Counted from the stretch's first letter, positions 23,196-33,724 are shown. The stretch is DNA of 64,000 nt from Protula sp. h YS-2021 (GCA_949752745.1 OX457028.1:27051645-27115644), one strand, 5' to 3'. Numbers and translations: made by a program. The notes: generated by a model not told the origin, from the letters alone.

Positions 23196-23388
23196 CATGG
23201 ATTAAAGGGTTATGGTGTTGTTGTTGTTGCTGTTGTAAAGAAAATGGAAATAAAAATACTATTCCTGTAAAAATTAGGGTGTCAGTGCTTGTTGTCAAGG
23301 AGAAGCAGTAGATACCAATGTAGATTATGTAGATAGCAATTTAGATAACAATTTAGACAGCAATGCAGATGACGAATGTCAAACATGA
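23180..23388 (+). pseudogene. Small MGN...Cys-run protein, putative lipidated membrane protein
   Basis: Begins inside the end of the 196-aa gene (16-nt overlap) in another frame. It reads MGNFLTWIKGLW followed by seven consecutive Cys. MGNxxx is a classic N-myristoylation start, and the adjacent Cys run is a likely palmitoylation or metal site. The acidic tail is of the type DSNLDNNLDSNADDECQT. In A a one-base change near 23278 moves the frame to an early stop. Element B keeps the tail frame but has a stop before its Cys run. Confidence 0.55.
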
Positions 23389-23442
23389 AGTAATGTGTAG
23401 ACACATCTAGTCTATCTACATCACATAAACGATTTAGCCGCC

Positions 23443-24189
23443 ATGGAGTCAACAAGTTTTTATATAACTTTACCTAGTAATGCTAGTATGAACTATTATC
23501 CTACTAATAAGGCTTCTACTTATCAAATTCGTTTATCTCGAACATTATATTTGAAAGGAAAATATGAAGTAGCCTTAGCTGAAATTCAGTACCCACACAC
23601 ATGGACAACAACGAGGCCAGGAATAGACTATACTCTTCATTATCGATCATCGTTAGAAATATTTTATGCAGTTACCATTCCATATGGTTACTACAGATCC
23701 ATACCTGAAATATGTAGTGCAATAAATGAAGAATTACAAAAATCTATTAACGCAGACTCTTTTCAGTTAAAGTATGATAAAATTAGTCGAACAGTTTATC
23801 TTATTTTGAGAGATGATTATGATATTGTCTTTTCTACTGGATTAGCTGAGATTTTAGGATTTAAGCCAGATAAATGGTATAAAGAATCTGGTCCTGCTGA
23901 ACATCAATCAGATGTGAAACATGGATTTTATACACTGTATGTGTACTGTAGTATTTGTGAGCCACAAGTAGTTGGAGATTATTATGTTCCTTTACTACGT
24001 TCTGTTCTCATTAAAGGGGATGATGGTGATATTATTATGAAAACTTATGAAGAACCTCATTTCGTCCCTGTAAACACATCCAAATTTGATACGATAGAAA
24101 TGAATATTAAGGATGACACAGGTCATAATGTTTCATTTCAGACTGGGAAAGTGACATGTAAACTTCATTTTCGACCAAAAGCATTATGA
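23443..24189 (+). CDS. Minor capsid (penton-like) protein, intact in A
   Basis: 248 residues starting MESTSFYITLPSNASMNYYP, then KYEVALAEIQYPHTW, GYYRSIPEICSAINEEL and VYCSICEPQVVGDYYVPLLR. These are features of the single-jelly-roll minor capsid (penton) of Polintons and adintoviruses, which should form the five-fold vertices. It is open end to end. Its stop overlaps the next ATG (ATGA at 24186). Confidence 0.85.
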   Translation: MESTSFYITLPSNASMNYYPTNKASTYQIRLSRTLYLKGKYEVALAEIQYPHTWTTTRPGIDYTLHYRSSLEIFYAVTIPYGYYRSIPEICSAINEELQKSINADSFQLKYDKISRTVYLILRDDYDIVFSTGLAEILGFKPDKWYKESGPAEHQSDVKHGFYTLYVYCSICEPQVVGDYYVPLLRSVLIKGDDGDIIMKTYEEPHFVPVNTSKFDTIEMNIKDDTGHNVSFQTGKVTCKLHFRPKAL

Positions 24190-24533
24190 AAGATTATCCG
24201 TCTGCATATCGCAACCATTTTCTTCGTCAGGTGGGTGGGGAATTACCAGGATTTAAAGGAGCGCGAATACAATATGGAGATCGTATTGGTTCAATACTGG
24301 GATCATTGGCTCGCAAAACTATTCCACTGCTTAAGGCAGGGGCTAAAATCGTTGCACCACATCTTAAAAAGGCTGCAAAAGATGTCGCGAAAGATGTTAC
24401 AGGTCGAGCAGTACAACGTGTAATTGGTGATGTGTTAGGAGGACAAAAGAGAGCGCAACCAACAAAACCTGTCAGAAGGCGAAAGACAGCTAAACGGATA
24501 ACATCAACAAAATATAAGAAAGATATTTTTTAA
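24186..24533 (+). CDS. pVI/pX-like virion protein, intact in A
   Basis: 115 residues. Near the start RQVGG|ELPGFKG matches the adenain cleavage pattern (Q-x-G-G-x). This is followed by an amphipathic Ala/Lys-rich helix (LLKAGAKIVAPHLKKAAKDV) and a very basic C-terminus with RRRKTAKRI. The arrangement fits adenovirus pVI or core-like proteins that need protease maturation and act on membrane or DNA. Two bases separate it from the major capsid gene. Confidence 0.75.
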   Translation: MKDYPSAYRNHFLRQVGGELPGFKGARIQYGDRIGSILGSLARKTIPLLKAGAKIVAPHLKKAAKDVAKDVTGRAVQRVIGDVLGGQKRAQPTKPVRRRKTAKRITSTKYKKDIF

Positions 24534-24535
24534 TC

Positions 24536-25866
24536 ATGTCTTTAATTCATAATCATTCTTGTGAATGTAGTCTTTCTCCATTGGAATGGTTTCGCATACC
24601 ACCAACGCAAACTGCTGTAGAAAAAGTTATAATGTAGACTATCAACCACTAACTACTACAGAAGAATATCTAGATTTAAAGAATAGTAAACTTCATATTG
24701 TATGATGTATTGTAAAGGCTTATGGAACACCAAGCGATGTAGACGATAATGTATCATGTATCAACGATTTGTTTAATGGGTTATGGTCCAATATTGAATT
24801 ATTTCTAAATGATCGTTTGGTATGACATAGTAACAATACCCATGGTTATACCAGCATCATATCTCATCTCATTCATGACTCGGAAGACAGTCTCCATTCT
24901 CAGCGCTCTATGCGTCTTATCTATAAAGATACTGCTGGGTCAATGAATAGTAATGTGGTGAAAAGAGCTAGTCATGAAAGATATGTATCAGGTTTTCATG
25001 TAAATGTTGAGGGTGGCGATCTAGCTGAAACAGGAAATAATGGTTTACATAATCGTTATCTGTATACACGTCTAAGCCGTGAGTTAACACTTACAGGTGG
25101 TTTAAGGGTAGATTTGTTTGAGCAAGATCGCTATCTTCCAAATGGTATTAGTATGAAATTACGTTTACATAGACAAAAAGATGAATATGTATTAATGGCT
25201 GCAAATAATGGTTTTAAAGTAGAAGTGAGAGATGCGTTTTTAACCATTCGCAAAGTGAGGGTTAGTCCAGGTATTCAGTTAAGACATGCAGATGCATTGA
25301 TGAAAAATCCTGCTAAGTTTATTATTACTAGAAAAGAATGTAAAATTTTAGCTATTCCAGCTGGATTTCAATCTTTTCTGAAAGATGACATCATTTTAGG
25401 CCAATTACCAAAACGTATTGTCATTGGACTGGTTCATAATGAATCCTTTGCTGGAACAGTATTGAGAAATCCATACAATTTTGATCATTTTCATCTTAAC
25501 TATATGCAACTTTACACGGATGTTGAACCAGTCGTATCCAAACCTCTCAAGCTTAACACAAATCGAGGCAAATATCTTAATGCTTTTGAAACTCTTTTCA
25601 AATCTTTTGATAGATTGAATGATGAGAAAAGTTCCATTATAAAACGGTAAGATTGGTTTAGAGGTTATGCTTTATTTTCTTTTGACTTAACACCTGATTA
25701 TGATGGTGATGATCATTATGCCCTTATCAAACATGGGAATTTGCGACTAGAAATGAATTTTGCTGATGCCTTGCAAAACACAGTCAATGTTATAGTGTAT
25801 GCTGAATTTGATAACATTGTTGAAATAAGTGCAAATCGTAGCATTCAATTCGACTACCAGTCATGA
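24536..25866 (+). pseudogene. Major capsid protein (double jelly-roll), broken in A
   Basis: Starts MSLIHNHSCECSLSPLEWF, then IPPTQTAVEK, and later GYTSIISHLIHDSED, TRLSRELTLTGGLRVDLFEQ and HNESFAGTVLRNPYNFDHF. It ends with DYDGDDHYALIKHGNLRLEM. These are hallmarks of the Polinton capsid family (related to C. elegans F54H12.2-like proteins), which builds the icosahedral shell. Breaks in A are a frame change near 24622, a loss of about 45 bases near 24655 relative to B, and stops at about 24703, 24823 and 25648. From 24910 to 25650 it is open. The stop overlaps the protease ATG (ATGA at 25863). Confidence 0.88.
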
Positions 25867-26296
25867 ATACGAAGCAGATAGAAGCCATACTGTCCCACGA
25901 TGTCGCGACAAAAGACTTGCTTCAAGGCGTGTTTTCCATGGACCAGTTACCATCTTTACAACGCGGTGCCTATGTCATCAACACAGACGATCATGATGAG
26001 GAGAGCATTGGGTGGCAGTATATTATGACGAAGACCCTGCAGAATATTTTGACTCTTATGGACTTTTACCTATAGACAGTCGTTTGAATAAGTTTTTAAA
26101 GTTTAATTTCATTTATAATTCAGTTCCATTACAAACGCCAATAACATCTACATGTGGATTTTATTGTGTATATTAGATAATTCAAAGAGCTCGAGGACAT
26201 AGTCCTTTTGAAATCATTGATGTATTAAGAAGAAGTGATGGTGATTTTGTTGTAAAGGATTTTGTATATAGACATTATAAACCATTATTTTATTGA
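25863..26296 (+). pseudogene. Adenain-like cysteine protease (broken), element A
   Basis: Begins MNTKQIEAILSHDVATKDLL; ends with DGDFVVKDFVYRHYKPLFY. The catalytic Cys lies in STCGFYCVY (about 26150). The His strand region near 26005 is damaged by a 4-base loss relative to B, and a TAG interrupts at about 26174. The family cleaves precursor capsid proteins after GG or GX motifs. Such motifs occur in the two small virion proteins upstream. Confidence 0.85.
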
Positions 26297-26467
26297 TGTT
26301 GTATTAGTTAAGTTGTATTAGTTAAGTTGTTGGTAATTGTTAATTTTATTATGAATATTGTAAATAAACAAGAAAGTGTTATACAACATTCTTTTTTATT
26401 GTGTTATACATTATTTACATTTTAACAATTATTTTACATTTCAACAAATCTATTTTACATTAAACTT
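26297..26467. terminator. Convergent 3' ends of the two gene arms of A
   Basis: A plus-strand AATAAA at 26363-26368 serves the protease side. A minus-strand AATAAA (TTTATT at 26395-26400) serves the polymerase side. Element B has the mirrored arrangement at 45390 and 45422. Confidence 0.6.
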
Positions 26468-26790
26468 TTATTTCACAAATACCTTCAATACATCGATAAA
26501 CCAATGCCATTCATACCAATCTAAATTAATATATGTATCATAGACATTACATCCACGCTTGTAAATGCTATGAAAACTAGCATAACACTGTCCATTACCA
26601 AACTTTATTATTTGAAAATCTTCATGTTCAGACAGTTTCAGTTCATATCTATGATCATTCATGTCATGCCATCACCATAAAACACATGGGATGTGTCAGC
26701 TCAATGGACTTGGTACCCCGCATGAGTTGCACTCCTTCCTCTTTGAATTCAAGCGTCAGGTTCTTTCCAATCCAATGCTTGTAATAGAGC
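26468..26790 (-). pseudogene. PC4-fold-like small protein, element A (damaged)
   Basis: C-terminal part reads KFGNGQCYASFHSIYKRGCN then VYDTYINLDWYEWHWFIDVL. The strand-strand-turn-helix pattern (x-I-x-L-x-x-x-E-W-x-x-F) resembles the PC4 domain. It overlaps the preceding gene out of frame, as in B (44961-45341). In A the segment after HPMC carries stops near 26660-26675. Confidence 0.5.
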
Positions 26791-27090
26791 ATACTATTTT
26801 ACTGAGTTGAGGGTGATGTAGTCGTAGCGTTCTGTAAGCTCGTCATATTGGCGAAATCGTACAAACACGTCTAGACAGTTCTCAGTCACACGCACTTCTA
26901 AATCCTCTGAGAGTATTAGGAGAAAGCCGGGTATCCTCAACTTCTCTAGATGGTCTTTCAACACGGATTGTTCGTCAGGTAATAGAATGATATACTTTCC
27001 AAAATGTCTTAGCACAATGTCATCACACAAGTTTCTCAGATATCAGAATCCATTTGTAATGGGTTCATAATCCAACATATAGTCTTCCAT
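26749..27090 (-). pseudogene. Unrecognised ~113-aa protein with PC4-like tail, element A
   Basis: The Met at 27090 starts MEDYMLDYEPITNGF, then a stop at about 27043-27045. The rest is YLRNLCDDIVLRHFGKYIIL, GFLLILSEDLEVRVTENCLD and DYITLNSVK ending at another stop (26800). The element B copy (44716-45058) is open throughout and ends EWYALLQALDWKEPDA. Its strand content and the ITLNxVEW ending echo PC4 domains. Confidence 0.5.
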
Positions 27091-27515
27091 CTCGTTCAAC
27101 AGTCATATCAACAATGAGCTGTCTCCTTGTTTGAAAGACGTTTTTATGCTCGCAAGACGGTGAAGAGTGAGCAGCTTCTAGGAATCGTAAGACTGCGCGC
27201 CAATTCTTCATATCAAAGTTAATAAAATTCTGAATATGAAGTATCTGGCACAACTCCATCATAATCCTCTGGATAATCCTGTAAAAGATTGCTCCAGAAT
27301 GTAACACGTATGTCAGAATCATGTTCAACCACTAACACTTCAACTTTATTTTCAAGTCTACGTTTAAACCCAGATTCAAGCGGTATGTTTTTAAAGTCTT
27401 TCCACACTTCAGGTTTAAACCGATAAGCAGAACTTATTATCCGAGAATTTATTATCACTTCATTCCTATCATTTACAGCAAGGTAAGCACCACCGTTAAA
27501 CACGAGTGCATTCAC
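27065..27515 (-). pseudogene. Unrecognised ~150-aa protein (MNALVF...), element A
   Basis: Starts MNALVFNGGAYLAVNDRNEV, then SSAYRFKPEVWKDFKNI and LLQDYPEDYDGVVPDT. A frame change near 27235 leads to FDMKNWRAVLRFLEA and a tail ending VERDGRLYVGL. Its 3' end overlaps the next gene by 26 nt. FKPEVWKDF again resembles the closing helix of PC4-type domains. Confidence 0.5.
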
Positions 27516-27530
27516 GATGACAATACCTTG

Positions 27531-27888
27531 TTATGCGCCGTCTTCTTGTCTTCGAAGCCTTTTATCCACTTCTTTCACTTGCTTCTTCAGCATTTTCCCT
27601 TCAGGTATTGTCAGCAAAATACCCTTTTTCGTAGGACGGTTTCTTCCAGTCCCCTCATCTCTGAGTATATTTGCGAATGTTTACTACTCCTTCATTACTT
27701 TGTTTCATAATTTTAATGTACTTTCCATTTCCTAGAGAAAGCATTCCATCCCACGACTGTGGTGTTGCTACCGTCTCCACTTTCAATTTCTTGATGATAG
27801 TGGTAGGATTTTTCACTTTTAAGTCTTAAACTGTATCTGCAAGAGTATCCATATCAGTTGCAGATCTCTTGCGACTTTCAAGTTCCAT
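27531..27888 (-). pseudogene. PC4-like ssDNA-binding coactivator (p15 family), broken in A
   Basis: Starts MELESRKRSATDMDTLADTV and then hits a TAA. The PC4 domain reads GMLSLGNGKYIKIMKQSNEG, VVNIRKY and, after a frame change near 27660, TKKGILLTIP. This matches the human p15 order of strands and the KKGI(S/L)LT turn. PC4 proteins bind single-stranded DNA and could serve viral transcription or replication. In place of the Trp after LLTIPE there is Gly in A. Confidence 0.75.
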
Positions 27889-27950
27889 GTTAACGCTTCA
27901 ATGTTTACACCTCAAATAACTCTTACGTTGGAGGACCCACCCTTTTATAA

Positions 27951-27958
27951 CGTTGCTT
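27951..27958 (-). promoter_or_regulatory. TATA box overlapping the polymerase stop codon
   Basis: The minus strand reads TATAAAAGG across the end of the polB frame (stop at 27957-27955), 63-70 bp upstream of the PC4-like ATG at 27888. It implies a separate transcript for the PC4-like gene and its followers. Confidence 0.55.
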
Positions 27959-30900
27959 TGTAATGGCCAAGCGCTAAAGTGGAATAGCCATCATTCAGCA
28001 CATATCGCTTGTCATATATGGGGAGAGGGCTACTTTCCTCATCTTCTCTGAGAAAAGCTGGTGACTATGACTTCGAATAACGTGTCCTGTAGCCATCGTT
28101 TGAGTTTGGTTGAACAAACTGTCTCTATACTGTACATCTTTAATGCGTCTTTGAAAAGCTCGAGTGATGCCTTTAGCTGTATGTTTTTCTTTCCCACCAC
28201 ACAATAAACTGTACATTTTCGGTCTGAGTCCAACAAACTCTTCAATGGGGATGCCTGGTGTCTCATCCTTCATTTTCCCAAGCACCTTTTTGTTCACGTT
28301 GGAATGAAGGAAGTGATCTGGCGGATAGTCACTTGTGTCGAACAGGTCAGATTTTTGCTGCATATCTATGTAGATATCTTCCGTTTCTAGGTCGTAACAT
28401 AGACTGTCGGTGTCGCCGAACAACAACTTTGTCATTGGGATACTTGACCATGATGTAGTTGTAATGAAAGTTGAACATAAGCACTTTGCTGAGGTCGAGA
28501 ATGGTGAAGCTAACTTGAATGGGTTTATCCAGAAGCAAATCCACTTTGCGCAAATGTACAGCAGTCAAATCTTCGTTGAAAATTTTGAATTTGTGGAAAG
28601 AAGGTTTGGCCACAAGTTTCTTGAACCGCTTTTCCTTGTGAACAAGTTCAACATTGATTCGCTTTCTCACATTTTCCATGGTTTTACCAAACACTGAGTT
28701 GTTCATCAGTTTGAAGAAGTCTTTCTCAAATGGGTTCTTGGCCAATTTCTCTTTTCTGTGCTCAAGGTAATGTATTTTGCTAGCCATTTGCTCTGTTCAA
28801 ACATGATGTCGCGATGTACTTTGGTGACTTTCAACCCCAGTGAGACGTACTGTTGTAAATTCCTATAATGAAGTACATATTTCTTCTTGTCATACAAGTT
28901 AGGAATGAGTTTTTCACTGGGTTTGTCTTTCATGTTCAGATCTTTCCGCAGCTTCTGACTGTACTCTGACAATTCTCCAACTTTGACACATTTCCGTTCT
29001 GGATAGTGATTATGACGATCATGGATTGAATTTGGATATTCTAAATCCACTTCCAAAATAAATCCATTGTCGTCATCTTCAGCTACATCCATGAAGTCGA
29101 TGGATTCTGGCTCGCTCACCCACATAAATCCTCTTTGTGGCATGCTTTGTGACATGGCCCAACCATACAAGTTGTTTGCGTCGAGGTACATCAGGTAGTT
29201 GTTTGGTATCTCAGAATTGTAATCTGCTACGTAGGGGTTATTTGCTTTCGAATACTTGTGTGTGATCATAGATATTCCTCCACGTATGCCTTGCTCAAAA
29301 ATTTGGTACATGTCAATGTCATTGATCAATTCCAACTTCACCTTTGTCGCTTTTAACATTGCATCCCACGACAGTCCTGGCGCTGTATAGTGGTGAGCAG
29401 GATCCAATTCATACATGTTGAGGCATACTTGACGAAAATTTTCAAACACATCAACTAGTAATAACACATTTAATTTCAGGTACAGGTCAGGTCGTGGTAT
29501 TCGCCAAATGTGGCACAGTTGAATGTATCCGGCACCTTCTGCGCATGCGCATAATCCTCATCGCTAATGTCCTCTTCGCTAAGCTGACTATAAAACTTGT
29601 CCTTTGATGGTAGCTGCGTTTCAGTAAACTTGGATGGCTCGTCCACGTAATCGTAGGGGTACACTCCCTTTCTCAGCAGCAAATCTTGTTGGTCACTTTC
29701 GTGAATGTGAGAGGTCATGTTGTAGAAGTTATCTTTCCCTTCTGTCGCCAGGTTGGATACCAACTTCTGTACTGAGGTACTCATGAACTGAAAGCTGTCT
29801 GTAAATTTCAGATTGCTCATGGTGAATGCAATATATTTCTCAATGGTGTTGAGAATGACTGTAATTGTTTCATCTTTGAATTTTCCAATTTCCTCCATGA
29901 TCAAATGACTGTCATAGCCTCGTAAAATGTGGAAAAACACAGGAATGATAAAAGAATCGTTATCCCCCTGCCGATCCTTTCTAAGTTGGAATTGCATGTT
30001 GCATTCATTGTGCGCTGCTCCGCGATATTTGCATTGGTGTGGTCATGATCTCTCACACGATCTGCTCCTAGAGGCTCATGACAAATGTAGCAATCGACAG
30101 CGTTCTTGAAATTCTCTTTGTCTTCGCTAGTCATCACCATTTCCTTTGGTCGCTCTAAACCACGTACAATACGATCACGTTCATTCACCATATGGTCTAA
30201 AAAGACCTTTACGGCGTTGTCTCCTCGATACACGACTGGTGCACGTGTGTCATACTGGCTCACAACCCCATAGGCGAAGCTGTTTGGGCGATGATGTTGA
30301 TACTTGTCCCCTTCTTGATGCTTTTGCGTGAAACATTCAAAGTCGGCATAAATCACAAAAGGTGCTCGCTGTTGTTTAGCTACATTCTTGAACCTGACAA
30401 AGGGTTCCTTGCGAAATGATAAACGTTGTGCTCCATTCTTGTCACACACTTCACGATGTTTATCTAAAAGATCTTGTCGTATAAACCCGTGAAGACAGTT
30501 GAGACAAAAAAAAGCTGCACACTTATGCTTTGATCGATAAGACATAAGTCTGCTAAAATTCTTGATGATGCAGTAATGCCTCGTCTTGTCATTGCTAATC
30601 AGAAGTAAGTTGATTTCTCTCACACTGACGTTTCGACTAAGTTGTATTGGAACAACTACATCTTGCTCATATCCAAATACGTTGATGGCTACATCGTTCT
30701 CCTTTTCAAACTTTCGAATGTCAGTAATTGGTGTCGGAAATGTCATACCCTCTACCTTTAATTCCTTCTCAAATGGTTTGTATAGTTTCACGCGATTTGG
30801 GTTGCTTTTTGAAGGGTGAAGGTAAGCCAATACTGACCATAAGAAACACTTGTTGTCATCATTCTCAATGTTTATCACACCCTTTGTTTTCTTCACTTTC

Positions 30901-31710
30901 TTCGGCAGTGGAATAAAACTGCTTGCTTCCAGTGGTGCTGACGTAGCTGTATGTACTTCAATGTACAGTATGTTATCCAATACCCAGCCAGAACCTTGTT
31001 GCTCATGTTCATCAAACTTAGTAAATAATTCTTTATAGGCTTCTGGCAAGTCCTGTTCAATATCTGCTGGATTGTATGCTGTATATGTTGGACTGCTGAT
31101 AAATACATTACCCACTTGCTCTACCATAACACCTTCAGCATTCGCTGTCAGTTTCTTGAAGCGTGCATGCACTACAATGTACCATTTCATTCCATGGTTT
31201 AAGGTCTCCAACAAATGGGCCTTGATACGGTTCTCTTGCTGTCGCATTTCAAGCAGTAAATCCGATCCATCCTCAGACTCAAGCCGTCTTTCCTGCGCGT
31301 TTTCACCAAGACTAGCCCTTCTGCCTCTCCCTACTTGTCCTGTCTTTTGTTTCTTTGAAACATGTTCTTCATGAGGCACATTTTTCATCTCAGCTGGTAT
31401 GCATGCATGTGCTTCGAACGCATCCATAGATAGAAATTTCCAAACAGAGAACTGGACCGTATGGCCAAATGTCATCTTGTTCCATCTTTCGTCTCTTTGC
31501 TCCTTGCTCATGCTCTTCATGTGCACGTTTCACTGCAGATATAAATTCTGCTCCCGTGCATGCGCTAGCAAACTCGTCACGAACACGTTTCACTGCAGTT
31601 TTCATTTCAGCTTTACTACATGCATGTGCCTCAAACAATTACAAAGATGGAAATTCCATATTGCATTCAACGCAGAGGACTGGTGTATCCTTGACTTAAC
31701 TCGCTGCCAT
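27955..31710 (-). pseudogene. Protein-primed DNA polymerase B (broken), element A
   Basis: About 1250 codons. The N-terminus has C2H2-type fingers (PVLCVECNMEF; the second one is damaged) and a Polinton-typical block DNKCFLWSVLAYLHPSKSNP. A finger CAAFFCLNCLHGF and an HNH-like Cys/His cluster CYICHEPLGADRVRDHDH follow. Exonuclease motif I is YADFEC and motif II region is RGYDSHLIM. Polymerase motif A is YLDANNLYGW, B is KLMNNSVFGKTMEN and C is GDTDSLCYD. It replicates the element from a terminal protein primer. Breaks are a stop near 31635, a finger deletion near 31440, and frameshifts near 30030, 29480, 28765, 28437 and 28020. The start is uncertain. Confidence 0.92.
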
Positions 31711-31879
31711 TGCTGAACTCGCTGTGTTGCTTCATCAATTGCTTAAACTGATATGATGAAATGTAGGTCACGCTCATCCCATTTATGCCACATGGGTATG
31801 CACTGCAGAGACATCTAGCGGAGAGCAATGTGTTCTGACGATATCTGAAAGCATTAAGAAAGGTTGTTGGCATAATATG

Positions 31880-32170
31880 TTTTTAAAAAACTAAATTTGT
31901 TAAATTTGGTCTAGAACCACCATTTTTCCACTGCTATAACTTTAGAACATTCGAATAAGTAGCATGGTAAAATGCTAAAACCTATTTTATACATCATATG
32001 TTATCAAAAACTAAATTGGTTAAAGTTGATCTAGAACCACCATTTTCGCACTACTATAACTTTAGAACATTTGAATAAGTAGCATGGTAAAATTCCAAAA
32101 CTTATTTATATATCATATGTTTTCCAAAAACTACATTTGTTAAAGTTGGTCTAGAACTACCATTTTCCTA
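31880..32170 (-). repeat. ~120-bp tandem repeats in right TIR of A
   Basis: About 2.5 units of the same repeat found at 18070-18620. Confidence 0.85.
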
Positions 32171-32665
32171 AATTTATCGATCGTTTCCACGCTCTGAACT
32201 AGTGCACTCTGAAATTTATCGATCGTTACCACGCTCTGAACAAGTGCACTCTGAAATTTATCGATCGTTTCCCAGTCTGAGACCTTCCATGTACTTATTC
32301 CTACGCTGTGTGTGTGTGTTTGGTTACTGTAACAGAACCAGTGAAATATGACTAATTAAATATTATTAGTGCAAATAGACATAGAAATATAGTTACTATG
32401 TTAAAAAAAAGTCAGAGTCACATAATGTCACAGAGTCACATAATGTCACATAATGTCACAGAGTCACATAGTGTCACATGATGTCAGTTGATGTTACAGA
32501 GTCACATAATGTTACCTAATGTTATCTAATGTTACAGAGTCACATAAAGTCACAGAGTCACATAAAGTCACTGAGTCACATAAAGTCACAGTCACATGTC
32601 ACATAATGTCACATGATGTTACATGGTCACAAAAGTAAACAAAAAAAAACAATAAAAAAAAGATT

Positions 32666-32738
32666 TGCCCCGAGCCGGGATCGAACCACCAATCTTCTGC
32701 TTACGAGTCCTCGGTTCTACCAAGTGAGCTACGAAGTC
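32666..32738 (-). tRNA. tRNA-like unit 2, right TIR of A
   Basis: Same 73-nt unit as 17475-17547 with intact box A and box B. The 5' acceptor strand differs (GACTTCG), which weakens pairing with GGGGC, so this copy is less likely to fold. Confidence 0.45.
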
Positions 32739-33341
32739 AGGTCTATTGGACGATCTGATAATGACATACATACTTTAGACTAATTATGCTCACATAGCAA
32801 TTACATACTCCTTACATAGCCATATAGTCATATGATGTTACATAGTCACATAGTGTCACATGATGTCACATAATGTCACATGATGTCACAGAGTCACAAA
32901 ATCACAAAAAAAGTCACTTACCACGACTCTTTTTCCAATTCGTCTCCATATGTATTTCAGTCAATCTTTCACTTTCCTATGTGTATTCCAGTCGATCCTT
33001 CACTTTTCACTTTTTTCCATGTGTATCCAACAGCAGCCACAGCATGAATGAAACACATGTCCGCACAATGTGCTCTTATAGAACTGCTGAATCATGTCCT
33101 AGGGGGGTCCCACATGGAGGACCCCGGGGAGGGGGGTCCCCATGGTATGATAGACAATTGATGGAAGTCCTCACATGGAGGACCCGGGGAGGGGGGTCCG
33201 TACCTATTATGTTCCAGAAGGGTCCCCATGGTATGATAGACAGATGGTGGAAGTCCTCACATGGAGGACCCGGGGGTGGGGGAGGTCCTCACATTGAAAA
33301 CCTCATGATATGACGGTATGGTAGACAGAAGGTGAAAGTGA

Positions 33342-33426
33342 TGCCAGAGGGCGGGATCGATCCACCAACCTCCAGACCATGGGTCCGCTTACGAGTCCTC
33401 TGCTCTACCAAGTGAGCCATTCAGGC
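33342..33426 (-). tRNA. tRNA-like unit 1, right TIR of A
   Basis: Same 85-nt unit as 16726-16810. The T arm GGTGG ATCGATC CCGCC is perfect here. One acceptor position differs (CTCTGGC). Confidence 0.4.
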
Positions 33427-33718
33427 CGGAAGGTTAATGTTCGGGAAAACAATCCTCATATAGGGTTTGGGTCACATGACACATGATTGACAGGTCACGT
33501 GACTAATGATGATAGACAGGTCACGTGACTAATGACGTCATGATGATTGATAGGTGACTTAGGGTTATGCCTCCTAGGGGGAGGGGGAGGGGGAGGGGGA
33601 GGGGGAAGGGGGTCGGTACATAGTATGTCCTGGGGGGGTCGGTACATAGTATGTCCTAGGGGGAGGGAGAGTCTGATGACGTCACTTCCTGTTTTCGAAC
33701 TCTCGTTTTCCTACTACT

Positions 33719-33724
33719 GAAATG
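33719..33724. repeat. Target-site duplication of element A, right
   Basis: GAAATG immediately after the terminal CCTACTACT. Confidence 0.9.

Larger units (their letters stand above)
16438..33718. mobile_element. Polinton/Maverick (adintovirus-like) element A, 17.3 kb
   Basis: The termini are AGTAGTAGGAAAACGAGAG at the left and its inverse at the right, with a 6-bp target duplication GAAATG. Terminal repeats of 2235 and 1902 bp enclose the full Polinton core. On the plus strand are integrase, packaging ATPase, capsid genes and an adenain-like protease. On the minus strand are protein-primed DNA polymerase B and a PC4-like gene. The arms converge at about 26.3-26.47 kb, where poly(A) signals face each other. 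Several large genes carry frameshifts or stops, so this is a fossil, yet about half of the small virion genes remain open. It sits in intron 2 of the BBOX1-like gene, with polymerase sense equal to host gene sense. Confidence 0.95.
31817..33718 (-). repeat. Right terminal inverted repeat of element A
   Basis: Inverse of 16438-18672. It runs from AGCGGAGAGC at 31817 to CCTACTACT at 33718 and contains both tRNA-like units in inverse order. The AGTCACAT-type short repeats lie at about 32410-32640 and 32825-32905. Confidence 0.9.
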
